In this document: positions 16,070 to 24,114 of the stretch, piece after piece
How the letters are laid out: each line of letters opens with the position of its first letter
Numbering within the stretch: position 1 is the stretch's first letter
Assembly: GCA_016873635.1 (NCBI GenBank)
Contig: VGWJ01000032.1
Coordinates: 1-35,020 of the forward strand
Length of the DNA stretch: 35,020 bases
Direction of reading: 5' to 3'
DNA from: Lentisphaerota bacterium
GTDB taxonomy: Bacteria; Verrucomicrobiota; Kiritimatiellia; UBA8416; VGWJ01
Translations under genes and position numbers: made by a program
Notes under the pieces: model-generated
What the model was told of the DNA's origin: nothing
Database searches by the model: none
The model's input: the letters and a program-made list of their open reading frames with translations, nothing else

Positions 16070-16832
16070 AATCCGCGGCGACGAAGGTGTGGTCGGACGG
16101 TTTCGGCCCCAGGCGCGGCGCCAGGTCGATGAAGGCGTCCGTCGACTTCCGCGCCATGGCCGGCGAGGCCAGGATGTGGTCGACGCGCCAGCCGAGTCCG
16201 CGCTTCGCGGCGTCGGGCGTGCGGTAGTCGAAGAAGCTGAACCGCCCGGGCTCGGGGTGGTGCTTGCGGAACACGTCCACGAACCCCCATTCCAGCGCCG
16301 CCCTGAACGCGCGGCGCACGTCCGCGTGGAAACACACGTGCATGCGGTGCGCGGCCGGGTCGAAGACGTCGGCCTCCTCGGGCGCCACGTTCAGATCGCC
16401 CGCCCAGACCAGCTTCTGGCGCGTATTGAAATGACGATCGAAGTAGCCCCTGAGCCGCGCAAACCAGTCGAGCTTGTACTTGTACATCGCGTGGTCCAGT
16501 TCGCGGCCCTGCGGCACGTACGTATTGACCACGTGTACGCCCGCCACGCGCGCGTGAAGCAGCCGCGTTTCGTCGGCGGGGCCGCCGTCGTCCAGCCCGA
16601 ACCGCACCTCCTCAGGCTGAACGCGCGACAGCAGCGCGACGCCGTTGTAGGATTTCTCGCCGCGGAAGACCGCGTGGTAGCCGGCCGCCGCCAGGGGCTC
16701 GACCGGGAAATCGCCGTCAACCACCTTCGTTTCCTGGATGCAGAGCACGTCGGGCCCGGCGGCCGCGAGCCAGGCGAGAACGGCGTCCATCCGCGACCGG
16801 ATCGAGTTGGCGTTGAAAGTGGCTATTCTCAT
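16059..16832 (-). CDS. xth: Exodeoxyribonuclease III
   Basis: 257 residues. This Mg-dependent AP endonuclease/3'-5' exonuclease of base-excision repair has the full set of family motifs: FNANSIRSR at the N-terminus, the metal glutamate Glu34 in IQETK, NTYVPQG with the catalytic tyrosine, GDLNVAPEEADV, WRVDHIL, and the terminal KPSDHTFVAADF with the catalytic histidine. The length is normal. It lies 70 bases downstream of dapF on the same strand and may be read from the ctp-dapF transcript; its 3' end overlaps the kinase gene convergently. Confidence 0.93.
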   Translation of the reverse strand: MRIATFNANSIRSRMDAVLAWLAAAGPDVLCIQETKVVDGDFPVEPLAAAGYHAVFRGEKSYNGVALLSRVQPEEVRFGLDDGGPADETRLLHARVAGVHVVNTYVPQGRELDHAMYKYKLDWFARLRGYFDRHFNTRQKLVWAGDLNVAPEEADVFDPAAHRMHVCFHADVRRAFRAALEWGFVDVFRKHHPEPGRFSFFDYRTPDAAKRGLGWRVDHILASPAMARKSTDAFIDLAPRLGPKPSDHTFVAADFRI

Positions 16833-16870
16833 CCCGATCCGACCGCCGCGCCGCTGAGGATGCCCGGGAA

Positions 16871-16888
16871 CGGCGCGCGATCGCGCCG
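16871..16888. other. Hairpin between dapF and xth
   Basis: CGGCGCG (16871-16877) pairs with CGCGCCG (16882-16888) around CGAT in the 70-base gap after dapF. No T-tract follows, so it may modulate rather than end transcription into xth. Confidence 0.35.
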
Positions 16889-16902
16889 GGCCGCCCGGCG
16901 GC

Positions 16903-17718
16903 TCAAGCGTAGTCCAGCGTCCCCCGGAACACGTGAACCGCCGGTCCGGTCAGCGTCACGTCTTCGGCCGTATCCCCGCTCAGGCGCATGTCCACCACCA
17001 CCACGTCCCCGCCGGCCGGCGTGACGCGCACCGGAGGGCCTACCCGTCCGCGCCGCGCGGCGGTCAGGGCCGCCGCCGCGATGCCCGTGCCGCAGGCCAG
17101 CGTCTCGCCCTCCACGCCGCGCTCGTAGGTGCGAATGCGCAGGGCGCGGGGTCCGGTGACGCGGATGAAATTGGCGTTCGTGCCCGCCGGCGCGAACGCG
17201 GCATGATAGCGGATCTCCGCGCCGAGCCCGGCCACGTCGCAGCCCTCGAGGTCGTCGACCTCGATCACGGCGTGCGGCACGCCCGTGTTGACGAAGCTGT
17301 AGCGCACCGTGCCGCCGCGCAAGGCGAGCTCCCGGTCCAGCCGCCAGTCTTTGGGCGGGCTCAGGCCCAGCTCCACGCTTTCGCCGCGCGCCGCGGCGCG
17401 GAGCGTTCCGGCCACCGTCTCGATGGTCATCTCGGCGGGCGCGGCGCCGATCTCGGCCGCCAGGCGCGCCACGCAGCGCGCGCCGTTGCCGCACATCTCC
17501 ACTTCGCCGCCGTCGGGGTTGAAAAAGCGCATCCGGAAGTCGGCCTTGTCGGAAGCTTGAATGAGAATCACGCCCTCGCAGCCCACGCCCGTGCGGCGCG
17601 CGGCAACGCGGCGGATCCAGGCCGCGTCCGCGGCCGGAAACGCCCCGTCCCGGTCGTCCACGAGGATAAAGTCGTTCCCCGCGCCGTGCATCTTCCAGAA
17701 AGGTATGCTCATCGGCAT
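16903..17718 (-). CDS. dapF: Diaminopimelate epimerase
   Basis: 271 residues. It converts LL- to meso-diaminopimelate, the direct precursor of lysine and the peptidoglycan cross-linking residue. The N-terminus WKMHGAGNDFILVD is typical. The two catalytic cysteines are Cys76 in EMCGNGARC and Cys209 in LACGTGIAAAA. The ATG at 17718 shares its A with the stop of the protease gene upstream (TGATG), and GGAGG lies seven bases before it, so translation is coupled to the protease. An ATG two codons later is possible but less well spaced from the ribosome-binding site. Confidence 0.95.
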   Translation of the reverse strand: MPMSIPFWKMHGAGNDFILVDDRDGAFPAADAAWIRRVAARRTGVGCEGVILIQASDKADFRMRFFNPDGGEVEMCGNGARCVARLAAEIGAAPAEMTIETVAGTLRAAARGESVELGLSPPKDWRLDRELALRGGTVRYSFVNTGVPHAVIEVDDLEGCDVAGLGAEIRYHAAFAPAGTNANFIRVTGPRALRIRTYERGVEGETLACGTGIAAAALTAARRGRVGPPVRVTPAGGDVVVVDMRLSGDTAEDVTLTGPAVHVFRGTLDYA

Positions 17719-19883
17719 CAGAACGCCTCCAGCAGCGACTCGAAGATGCCTTTCGCCCCGCCGGCCTGCTCCGCGATGCCGCCCCGCGGCTGAAGCAGAA
17801 CCAGGTCCGCCAGGATCGAAAGCGTCTCGTCCAGAATCAGGTCGCCGTTTTTCTTGCCCGGCGGCGCGTCTTCGGCCGCGGCCATCTCATTCTGCAGATC
17901 GATCAACTGCTTCTCGGTCGCCGCCAGTTTGCGTCGTTCTTCGATGTTCAGCGTGATGTCCCGGCGCGCGTTGATCGCCTTGAGGCCTTCCAGGAGCTTC
18001 CCGTAGGCCAGGAAACGCGCATCGCCGGCGCGGCGCTCCCTTGAACCTTCCCCGAGGACGGGGAGCAGCGCCGCCAGATCGGCCGCGGCCGCGTGCTCGA
18101 CCGGCTCGATCCGGGACCAGGGCATGGGATTGGGCAGGTGGTCCTCGCCGTAGTCCAGCGTGTCGAACACGGAGGGAACGACTATGTCGGGCGTCACGCC
18201 CCGCAGCTGCGTCGAAGCGCCGGAAACCCGGTAGTAGCTGGCGCTGGTGACCTTGATGCAGCCCATCTCCGGCCCTTCGCCGAGCGGCTCGAGGCGCTGC
18301 ACCGTGCCCTTGCCGTGCGTTTTGCTGTCGCCGACGACCACCGCCCGGCCGTAGTCCTGCAGGGCCCCGGCCACGATTTCCGAGGCGGAGGCGCTGACGC
18401 GGTTGACCAGCACGACCATGGACCCGGTGTAGGCCAGCAGCGGGTTGTTGTCCCGCCACACGGTCACGCCTTCACGGTCCTTGACCTGCACCGCCGGTCC
18501 CGTGCGCACGAAAAGCCCTGCCATCTTGACCGCTTCGGGCAGATAGCCGCCCCCGTTGTTGCGCAGATCGAGCACAATGCCGCCCACGCCTTCGTCGCTC
18601 AGCCGTTTGAGAATCTGGCGCGTATCCTCCGCCGAGCTGCGGAAGTCCGGGTTGCTCTTGAAGCGCGCGTTCACGTTCGCGTAGAACGCCGGCACGGTTA
18701 CCACCGCCAGCTTCCGCTCCACGCCGTTGCGGTCCTTGATCAGATAGGTCGCGGACCTGGCGGCGCGCTCCTCGAGCTTGACCGTGTCGCGCACGATGGC
18801 GATGTTCCTTGTCACCAGGCCGGTGGCGTCCGAGGCGGGGATCACGACCAGCATGACCGTGGTGCCCTTCCGGCCGCGGATGCGTTCCACCACGCGGTTC
18901 AGCGGCCAGTGCAGCACGTCCACCGGCTGCTCGCTGCCCTGCCCCACGGCAATGATCCGGTCGCCGGGCTTGAGGCGGCCGTCCCGATCCGCCGGCCCGC
19001 CGGGGATGATCTCCATGATCTTGGCCATGCCGTCTTCCGAGCGCAGCAGGGCCCCGATGCCCTCCAGGGAAAGCTGCATCTCGATGTTGAAGTTGTCCAT
19101 CTCGCTCGGCGAGAGGTATTCCGAGTGCGGATCGCAGGCCTGCGCGAACGAAGTCAGGTACTTCTCCAGCACCCAGTCGGCCTCGCTGTCTTCGAGCATG
19201 GTCTGGAACTGGCGATACTGCTTGCGAATCAGCTCTTCCGGAGAGGGCGGCGGCGCCGCGCCCGCGGCGTTGTCGTTCGCGTTGGTCCGCGGCGGCGTTT
19301 CACCCCCGTCCTCGTCCGGGTTTTCGCCCCTTTCCCGCGCCAGGACGTTGCGGACATACTGATGCGTGATGCGGCGGCGCCAGAGGTCGTCGCGCGCCGC
19401 CTCGTCGGCCGGCCACGCCGCGTCCCTGCGGCGCCAGTCGTAGGTCTCTTCGCGTTCGACATCGATGCCTTCCGCGAGCAGCTTCTCGACGTATTCGCAG
19501 CGGTCGCGCACGCGCTCCTTGAACACCGCGAAAACGCCGAACGCGAAACCCGTGTCGCCTTTGGCCAGCCGGTCGTCGAGATCGAACTCGAGCGTGCGGA
19601 AGTGTTCGACGTCGGACGCCAGGAAGTAGGAGCGGTCGGCGTCCAGGCCGTCCAGGTAGTTCGTCCAGGCGCGGGCCGATACGACGTCGTCCATGGCCAG
19701 GCCCGAAAGGTGCAGGCGCGGAAAACGGCGCTCGAAGGCCGCCGCGATGGCGGCGTGTCCGGCCGCGGGCACCACCGGCGGCTTCGGCGCGGCGGCGCCG
19801 GACGCCGCCGCGCTCAAGGCCGCGACGACGATCGCGGCCGCCGGACCGCGGCCGAACTCAAACCTTCTTCCCGCCATGCTCAT
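17718..19883 (-). CDS. Carboxy-terminal processing protease, Prc/Tsp type (S41)
   Basis: About 721 residues from the ATG at 19883. It has a signal peptide (GPAAAIVVAALSAAASGAAA), an N-terminal Tsp-like helical domain with YLDGLDADRSYFLASDVE, an Asp/Glu-rich disordered insert near 185-215, and a PDZ domain (GIGALLRSEDGMAKIMEIIP ... GRLKPGDRIIAVGQ). The S41 catalytic core follows with LDLRNNGGGYL, Ser499 in SASASEIVAG and Lys525 in HGKGTVQ, the Ser/Lys dyad. A C-terminal helical extension follows, as in E. coli Prc (682 residues). It degrades or trims periplasmic proteins, including peptidoglycan hydrolases. The frame opens at 19964, but that part runs through the probable HU terminator, which argues for the later start. 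Confidence 0.9.
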   Translation of the reverse strand: MSMAGRRFEFGRGPAAAIVVAALSAAASGAAAPKPPVVPAAGHAAIAAAFERRFPRLHLSGLAMDDVVSARAWTNYLDGLDADRSYFLASDVEHFRTLEFDLDDRLAKGDTGFAFGVFAVFKERVRDRCEYVEKLLAEGIDVEREETYDWRRRDAAWPADEAARDDLWRRRITHQYVRNVLARERGENPDEDGGETPPRTNANDNAAGAAPPPSPEELIRKQYRQFQTMLEDSEADWVLEKYLTSFAQACDPHSEYLSPSEMDNFNIEMQLSLEGIGALLRSEDGMAKIMEIIPGGPADRDGRLKPGDRIIAVGQGSEQPVDVLHWPLNRVVERIRGRKGTTVMLVVIPASDATGLVTRNIAIVRDTVKLEERAARSATYLIKDRNGVERKLAVVTVPAFYANVNARFKSNPDFRSSAEDTRQILKRLSDEGVGGIVLDLRNNGGGYLPEAVKMAGLFVRTGPAVQVKDREGVTVWRDNNPLLAYTGSMVVLVNRVSASASEIVAGALQDYGRAVVVGDSKTHGKGTVQRLEPLGEGPEMGCIKVTSASYYRVSGASTQLRGVTPDIVVPSVFDTLDYGEDHLPNPMPWSRIEPVEHAAAADLAALLPVLGEGSRERRAGDARFLAYGKLLEGLKAINARRDITLNIEERRKLAATEKQLIDLQNEMAAAEDAPPGKKNGDLILDETLSILADLVLLQPRGGIAEQAGGAKGIFESLLEAF

Positions 19884-19918
19884 ACGCCACCAACGCCGGA
19901 GCGCGGCCCGCCGCATCG

Positions 19919-19973
19919 AAAAAAAGAGCGGGGCCACCATCCGTAACGGCTCCGTCGCGGACATGCGCCCCGC
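19919..19973 (-). terminator. Probable intrinsic terminator of the HU gene
   Basis: On the minus strand, GCGGGGC (19973-19967) pairs with GCCCCGC (19934-19928), with an inner TCCG/CGGA helix, and is followed by TC and seven Ts (19925-19919). The loop is larger than usual. It lies 11 bases after the HU stop codon. Confidence 0.5.
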
Positions 19974-19983
19974 CCAGTTCCAC

Positions 19984-20256
19984 TCAGGCCGACAGAACTG
20001 AATCCTTGCAAGCCTTCGCGATGCGGAACTTCACGACCTTCTTCGCCGGAATCTGGATCGCTTCGCCCGTGGCCGGGTTGCGACCCATGCGCGCCTTGCG
20101 GTTCACCAGCACCAGCTTGCCGATCCCGGGAACCACGAACCCGTTGGCCGCCTGGCTGTAGGCCAGCGCGGCGAGTTCGTCCAGCATCCGGCCGGCCTGG
20201 GCCTTGGCGACCCCCGTGCGCTCGGCCAGTGCCGCGATCGTCTGGGACTTGGTCAT
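19984..20256 (-). CDS. HU-family DNA-binding protein
   Basis: 90 residues, the HU/IHF length. The N-terminal helices are MTKSQTIAALAERTGVAKAQAG. The DNA-binding arm has GKLVLVNRKARMGRNPATGEAIQIPAKKVVKFRI, with the invariant RxGRNPxTGE and Ile/Pro-intercalating tip. These proteins bend and compact DNA as dimers. AGGGGGG precedes the ATG at 20256, while the frame upstream to 20445 has no similarity. It stands as its own unit between atpH and the protease, with a possible promoter at 20336-20363 and a terminator after it. Confidence 0.93.
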   Translation of the reverse strand: MTKSQTIAALAERTGVAKAQAGRMLDELAALAYSQAANGFVVPGIGKLVLVNRKARMGRNPATGEAIQIPAKKVVKFRIAKACKDSVLSA

Positions 20257-20301
20257 CTTGCCCCCCTTTCCTTGTCCTGACTGCGAGATTCCGGAATCCC
20301 C

Positions 20302-20324
20302 TGCCGGCCGCGTATCGGCCGGCA
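20302..20324. other. Nine-base-pair hairpin between atpH and HU
   Basis: TGCCGGCCG (20302-20310) and CGGCCGGCA (20316-20324) pair perfectly around CGTAT. A palindrome GATTCCGGAATC lies next to it at 20288-20299. On the minus strand both fall in the HU leader, downstream of atpH. No T-tract is present. Possible roles are ending the atp transcript or regulating HU. Confidence 0.45.
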
Positions 20325-20335
20325 CAACAACGCCC

Positions 20336-20363
20336 ATTGTGGCCTTTGCCGCCGCGGAAACAA
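20336..20363 (-). promoter_or_regulatory. Possible promoter for the HU gene
   Basis: On the minus strand, TTGTTT (20363-20358) and CACAAT (20341-20336) are 16 bases apart in the 124-base gap after atpH. Moderate consensus match only. Confidence 0.35.
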
Positions 20364-20380
20364 GGCTTTTCTTTGACGAT

Positions 20381-20923
20381 TCACGCCGCGGTGAGGCCGC
20401 GCCGGATCTGGTCGAGCTGATGCTCGATCGTGGCGTCGAAGACAAGGCTGCCCACCGTGACGCGTATGCCGCCGAGGGAATCGGGGTCCACGCGCGGCGC
20501 CAGGCGCACCTTGCCGCCGATCAGGCGGCCGATCTGCTCCTCGACGGCCGCGACCCGGGCGGGATCGAGCTCCCGCGCCGAGACCAGCTCGCCCGCGATC
20601 TCGCCGTGAAGCGCCGCGGTCGCGGCGAAGAACTCGCCCGCGATCTCGGGAAGCATGTGCGCCGCGCCCTGGCCGGCCAGCAGCAGCACGAAGTCCGCCA
20701 GGAGGCGGCCGACCTTGCCCGCCAGCAACTCCTCCAGCGCCGCGCGCTTGCCTTCTTCGCGTACGCGCGGATCGGACAGAAAGCGTTTCAGGTCGTCGCT
20801 GCCGGCCAGCCAGTCCGCGACCATGCCCAGCTCTTTCCCGATGCGCTCCGGCGCGCCCGAAGCGCGGCCGAGAGCGACCAGCGCCGCGGCGTACTGCGCG
20901 CGTGCTTCAGCGGCGCTGGACAT
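20381..20923 (-). CDS. atpH: ATP synthase F1 delta subunit
   Basis: 180 residues. The delta subunit links the catalytic F1 head to the b-subunit stalk. It has an N-terminal helical domain (ARAQYAAALVALGR, LLADFVLLLAGQG) and the conserved C-terminal signature GGIRVTVGSLVFDATIEHQLDQIRRGL. Its start overlaps the end of atpF by 17 bases, so the two are coupled. Normally atpA follows, but here the next gene is HU, so the F1 catalytic genes must be elsewhere. Confidence 0.92.
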   Translation of the reverse strand: MSSAAEARAQYAAALVALGRASGAPERIGKELGMVADWLAGSDDLKRFLSDPRVREEGKRAALEELLAGKVGRLLADFVLLLAGQGAAHMLPEIAGEFFAATAALHGEIAGELVSARELDPARVAAVEEQIGRLIGGKVRLAPRVDPDSLGGIRVTVGSLVFDATIEHQLDQIRRGLTAA

Positions 20924-21413
20924 GGGTCTTCTTCAGCCTTTCGATGAATTCGTCGGCCAGCTTGGCGTGCTCTTCCTCGTCCAGCCGGGCGCGGATCACC
21001 TGCCGCGCGATGCGCACGGACAGGTTGGCGACGGTGGTCTTGAGCTCGTCCAGGCCGCGGCGCAACTCGCGATCGATTTCGGCGCGGGCCTGGGCGGCCA
21101 TCGTCTCGGCATCGCGCCGCGCGCTTTCGCGCGCCTCGCTTTTCATGGCGGCCGCGATGCGGTGCCCCTCGCCGATGATCTTGCGGGCCTCCTCACGGGC
21201 CACGCTGAGCTGTTCGTCGTTGCGGGCCAGCAGGCGCGAGGCTTCTTCGCGGGCCTTCTCGGCCCGTTCCAGCGATTCCCGGATGGACGCCTCGCGCCGC
21301 TCCACCAGGGCCCGGAACGGACGGAACACGAACCGCGCCAGCAGGCCGAACAGGCACAGAAAGGTCACCACCGCCCAGAACACAAGGCCCGCGTCGAGTG
21401 TGAGCTGGTCCAT
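20907..21413 (-). CDS. atpF: ATP synthase F0 b subunit
   Basis: 168 residues. It has an N-terminal membrane helix (LVFWAVVTFLCLFGLLARFVF) followed by a long, charged, hydrophilic helix (ERREASIRESLERAEKAREE and onward), the peripheral-stalk dimer of F-type ATP synthase. The ATG at 21413 comes three bases after the atpE stop. Length and order (a-c-b-delta) are standard. Confidence 0.92.
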   Translation of the reverse strand: MDQLTLDAGLVFWAVVTFLCLFGLLARFVFRPFRALVERREASIRESLERAEKAREEASRLLARNDEQLSVAREEARKIIGEGHRIAAAMKSEARESARRDAETMAAQARAEIDRELRRGLDELKTTVANLSVRIARQVIRARLDEEEHAKLADEFIERLKKTHVQRR

Positions 21414-21416
21414 GGT

Positions 21417-21680
<264 letters not shown>

Positions 21681-22415
21681 TCAGTGCTTCCCCGCCAACG
21701 CCTCGCCAATATACAGGCCTGTCAGCAGCGTGAAGATGAAAGCCTGTATGAAGCACACAAACAACTCAAAAGCGCTCATGACCACCGCGCCGGCGAGCGG
21801 CAGCGGCTTCAGGTAGAAGGCGACCGCCGAGAGCAGCGCCAGGAACACCAGTATCAGGGCGTGCCCCGCCGCCATGTTGGCGAAGAGGCGGATCGCCAGC
21901 GAAAACGGCCGGGCCAGCCACGTCACCACCTCGATGGGCGCCACGAGCGGGGCGCACCAGCGCGGCGCGCCGGCGGGCACGAACTGGCGGAAGAAACCGC
22001 CGATGCCGCGATGCCGGATCCCCACGCCGACCACCACCGCGAACACCGTGAGCGCCAGGCCGGCCGTGACGCTGAGGTTGGCCGTGGCCGCGGCCACGTG
22101 CGTGGGCACGGGCACCACGCCGAGGAGATTGGCGAAAAGGACGAAGAAGAAGAGCGAAAGCAGAAACGGCGCCCAGCCGCTGCGCCGGCCCACGCTGACG
22201 CCGATGACGTGGTTGTCGATGCCGTCGATGACGCCCTCCAGGACGTTCTGGAGGAGACCGCGCGGAACGGGATTCCGGCGGCGGCAGGCCGGCGCCAGCA
22301 GCAGGAACGTGATCAGCGCGGCCGCCCACAGGAGCACCACCTGGTTGGTGATGCTGAAATCAACGCCCCACACGCGCGGCAGCGCGATCAACACGTGCCT
22401 GGAGAGACTGTGCAC
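21681..22415 (-). CDS. atpB: ATP synthase F0 a subunit
   Basis: 244 residues with several membrane helices. The essential arginine is Arg176 in FSLAIRLFANMAAGH, and the C-terminal FELFVCFIQAFIFTLLTGLYIGEAL is typical. The segment LLQNVLEGVIDGIDNHV near residue 55 also fits. The a subunit forms the proton half-channels against the c ring. I take the GTG at 22415, which shares its first base with the stop of the lipoprotein gene (TAGTG). A GTG at 22394 is an alternative. Neither start has an ideally spaced ribosome-binding site, so translational coupling is likely. Confidence 0.9.
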   Translation of the reverse strand: MHSLSRHVLIALPRVWGVDFSITNQVVLLWAAALITFLLLAPACRRRNPVPRGLLQNVLEGVIDGIDNHVIGVSVGRRSGWAPFLLSLFFFVLFANLLGVVPVPTHVAAATANLSVTAGLALTVFAVVVGVGIRHRGIGGFFRQFVPAGAPRWCAPLVAPIEVVTWLARPFSLAIRLFANMAAGHALILVFLALLSAVAFYLKPLPLAGAVVMSAFELFVCFIQAFIFTLLTGLYIGEALAGKH

Positions 22416-22780
22416 TACTCCGTTTTCTCCGGCGCCTTCTCCGACGCGGCCTGCATGGCCAGCAGCTCGCGCATCAGGCGGTCGCGGCGGCCCTGCGTGT
22501 CGACGGTCTTGGCGTGCCTCCCGCCCAGGTTCTCGCGCAGGATTTCCAGTTCCAGGTCCAGCAGCGCGATTTCCCTGCGCAGCCTGTCGCGCTCCTCTCC
22601 GGTGCCGGCCTGCTCCGGACCGGCTTCCAGCGCCGGCGCGCCCCGCGTCTGACGCAGCTCCTCCTTCAGCGCCGCGATTTCCTCTTCCATGGTTTCCAGG
22701 CGGCCGCGGCTGGTCACGGCAACACAGCCCGCCGCGAAACACAGCAGCGGGACAAGCAGGCTCGGGAGGGACATTTTCAC
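22415..22780 (-). CDS. Coiled-coil lipoprotein at the head of the atp genes
   Basis: 121 residues from a GTG at 22780 (AGGAG seven bases upstream); the ATG two codons later is the alternative. A signal sequence MKMSLPSLLVPLLCFAAGC ends in a lipobox-like AAGC with Cys19. The rest is charged helix with coiled-coil heptads (LETMEEEIAALKEELRQTR; ERDRLRREIALLDLELEILR) and a Lys/Glu-rich tail. It is not AtpI, the small membrane protein often found at this place. Overlap with the atpB start implies co-translation with F0. I recognise no family; a structural or assembly role is speculative. Confidence 0.75.
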   Translation of the reverse strand: MKMSLPSLLVPLLCFAAGCVAVTSRGRLETMEEEIAALKEELRQTRGAPALEAGPEQAGTGEERDRLRREIALLDLELEILRENLGGRHAKTVDTQGRRDRLMRELLAMQAASEKAPEKTE

Positions 22781-22833
22781 GGCGCCTCTCCTTTCTGCCG
22801 CCGGCCGGCGACGGCTTGCGGGACGTCCTGAGC

Positions 22834-23610
22834 CTAGCAGGGGCCGGGCGCGCGCGCCAGCATTTCCCGCGGAAAGCGGCGGGAGCGCAGCAGGCGCATG
22901 CGGGCCAGGCGGAACTCCGCCGCCGTGGCCAGGCAGCCGAAGCCGTAGCGGACGCCGCGGCGGAAATTGATGGAGGAGGCTTCCGGAAAATACCGTGTGG
23001 GACAGCTCACCTCCGCGATGGTGTGGCCGGCCCACAGGATCTGGGCCAGGATCTGGTTGTCGAACACGAAATCGTCGGAATCCGCGTCCAGCGCCAGCTC
23101 CCGCAGCAGGGAGGCCGCATACGCCCGGTAGCCCGTGTGGAACTCGGACAGTTTCGAGCCCAGCAGCCAGTTGCCCGCGAGCGTCAGCGCGCGGTTGGCG
23201 ACGTAGCGCCACGGCGGCATGCCGCCTTGCAGGGCGCAGCCGCCGAGAATGCGCGATCCCAGGACGCAGGGATACAGCCCGCTGCCGACGAGCGCGACCA
23301 TGGCCGGGATCAGGCGCGGCGTGTACTGGTAGTCGGGGTGCACCATGATCACCACGTCCGCCCCGGCGTCGAGCGCCAGCCGGTAGCACGTCTTCTGGTT
23401 GGCGCCGTAGCCGCGGTTGCGCGGGTGCACGCGCACCTCCGTCCGCGGCAGGCTGCCGGCGATGGCCGCCGTCCCGTCGTCGCTGGCGTCGTCGACCACG
23501 ATCACCAGGTCCACCACGTCCTGGGCCAGAACCTCCGCATGGGTGCGCCGCAGGGTCGTCGCGGCGTTGTAGGCCGGCATGACGACCACGACCTTCAGGT
23601 TCCGGTACAT
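22834..23610 (-). CDS. Family 2 glycosyltransferase
   Basis: 258 residues with a GT-A fold. It has VVVVMPAYNAATTLRRT at the N-terminus, the nucleotide-binding VIVVDDASDDGTAAI, NRGYGANQKTCYRLAL, an HPDYQYTP motif in the DxD position and SEFHTGYRAY. These features match dolichyl/undecaprenyl-phosphate mannosyl- or glucosyltransferase-like GT2 enzymes, but no C-terminal membrane helices are seen, so it is probably soluble or peripheral. AGGAG precedes the ATG, which follows the folK stop directly (TAGATG). Donor and acceptor unknown. The context (DAP and folate genes) does not reveal the product. Confidence 0.85.
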   Translation of the reverse strand: MYRNLKVVVVMPAYNAATTLRRTHAEVLAQDVVDLVIVVDDASDDGTAAIAGSLPRTEVRVHPRNRGYGANQKTCYRLALDAGADVVIMVHPDYQYTPRLIPAMVALVGSGLYPCVLGSRILGGCALQGGMPPWRYVANRALTLAGNWLLGSKLSEFHTGYRAYAASLLRELALDADSDDFVFDNQILAQILWAGHTIAEVSCPTRYFPEASSINFRRGVRYGFGCLATAAEFRLARMRLLRSRRFPREMLARAPGPC

Positions 23611-24114
23611 CTACCACTCCTGCCTGAACAGCGCCGCGCGCGGCGTGTCGGGAAGTCCTTCGAGAATTTCGCGCACCGTCCTGTCCGCGCCGGGCAGCAC
23701 GAGGTCCGGGCGCACGTCGGCCAGCGGCTGCACCACGAAACGCCGCTCGGACCAGCGGGGGTGCGGAATGCTAAGCTCCGCGGTCGCCAGCCGGAGCCCG
23801 CCGGCGTACACGATGTCCACGTCGATCGTCCGCGGCGCATTGCGGTCCGCCTTGCGCACGCGGCCCGCCCGCTCCTCCACGGCGCGCAGCGCGGCGGCCA
23901 GGTCCGGCGGCGGCAAAGGGGTTTCCACCAGCAGGACCGTGTTGAGGAACAGCGCGTCACGGTGCGCGGGCGCGGCGTCCACGGGGTCGGTCTCCCAGAC
24001 GCGCGCCTGGCCCGTGACGGTCACGCCGTCGATGCGCCCGATTTCCGCGCGCGCGCGCATGAGGTTGACCAGGCGGTCGCCGAGATTCGAGCCGAGGCTT
24101 AGCGCAACTTCCAT
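23611..24114 (-). CDS. folK: 2-amino-4-hydroxy-6-hydroxymethyldihydropteridine pyrophosphokinase
   Basis: 167 residues. It transfers pyrophosphate from ATP to 6-hydroxymethyl-dihydropterin in folate synthesis. Family motifs are LSLGSNLGDR at the N-terminus, FLNTVLLVET, the catalytic RTIDVDIVYAGG and IPHPRWSERRFVVQPLADV. The start ATG shares one base with the dapB stop (TAATG). No folB or folP lies beside it. Confidence 0.93.
   Translation of the reverse strand: MEVALSLGSNLGDRLVNLMRARAEIGRIDGVTVTGQARVWETDPVDAAPAHRDALFLNTVLLVETPLPPPDLAAALRAVEERAGRVRKADRNAPRTIDVDIVYAGGLRLATAELSIPHPRWSERRFVVQPLADVRPDLVLPGADRTVREILEGLPDTPRAALFRQEW

Noticed and set aside
16833-16902. Intrinsic terminator after dapF
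   Set aside because: A GC hairpin exists but no run of Ts follows on the minus strand, so I list it only as a hairpin.
22415-23617. 400-codon minus-strand frame covering the GT2 region
   Set aside because: Only its last 121 codons from 22780 form a plausible protein. The rest is an out-of-frame shadow of the GT2 gene.
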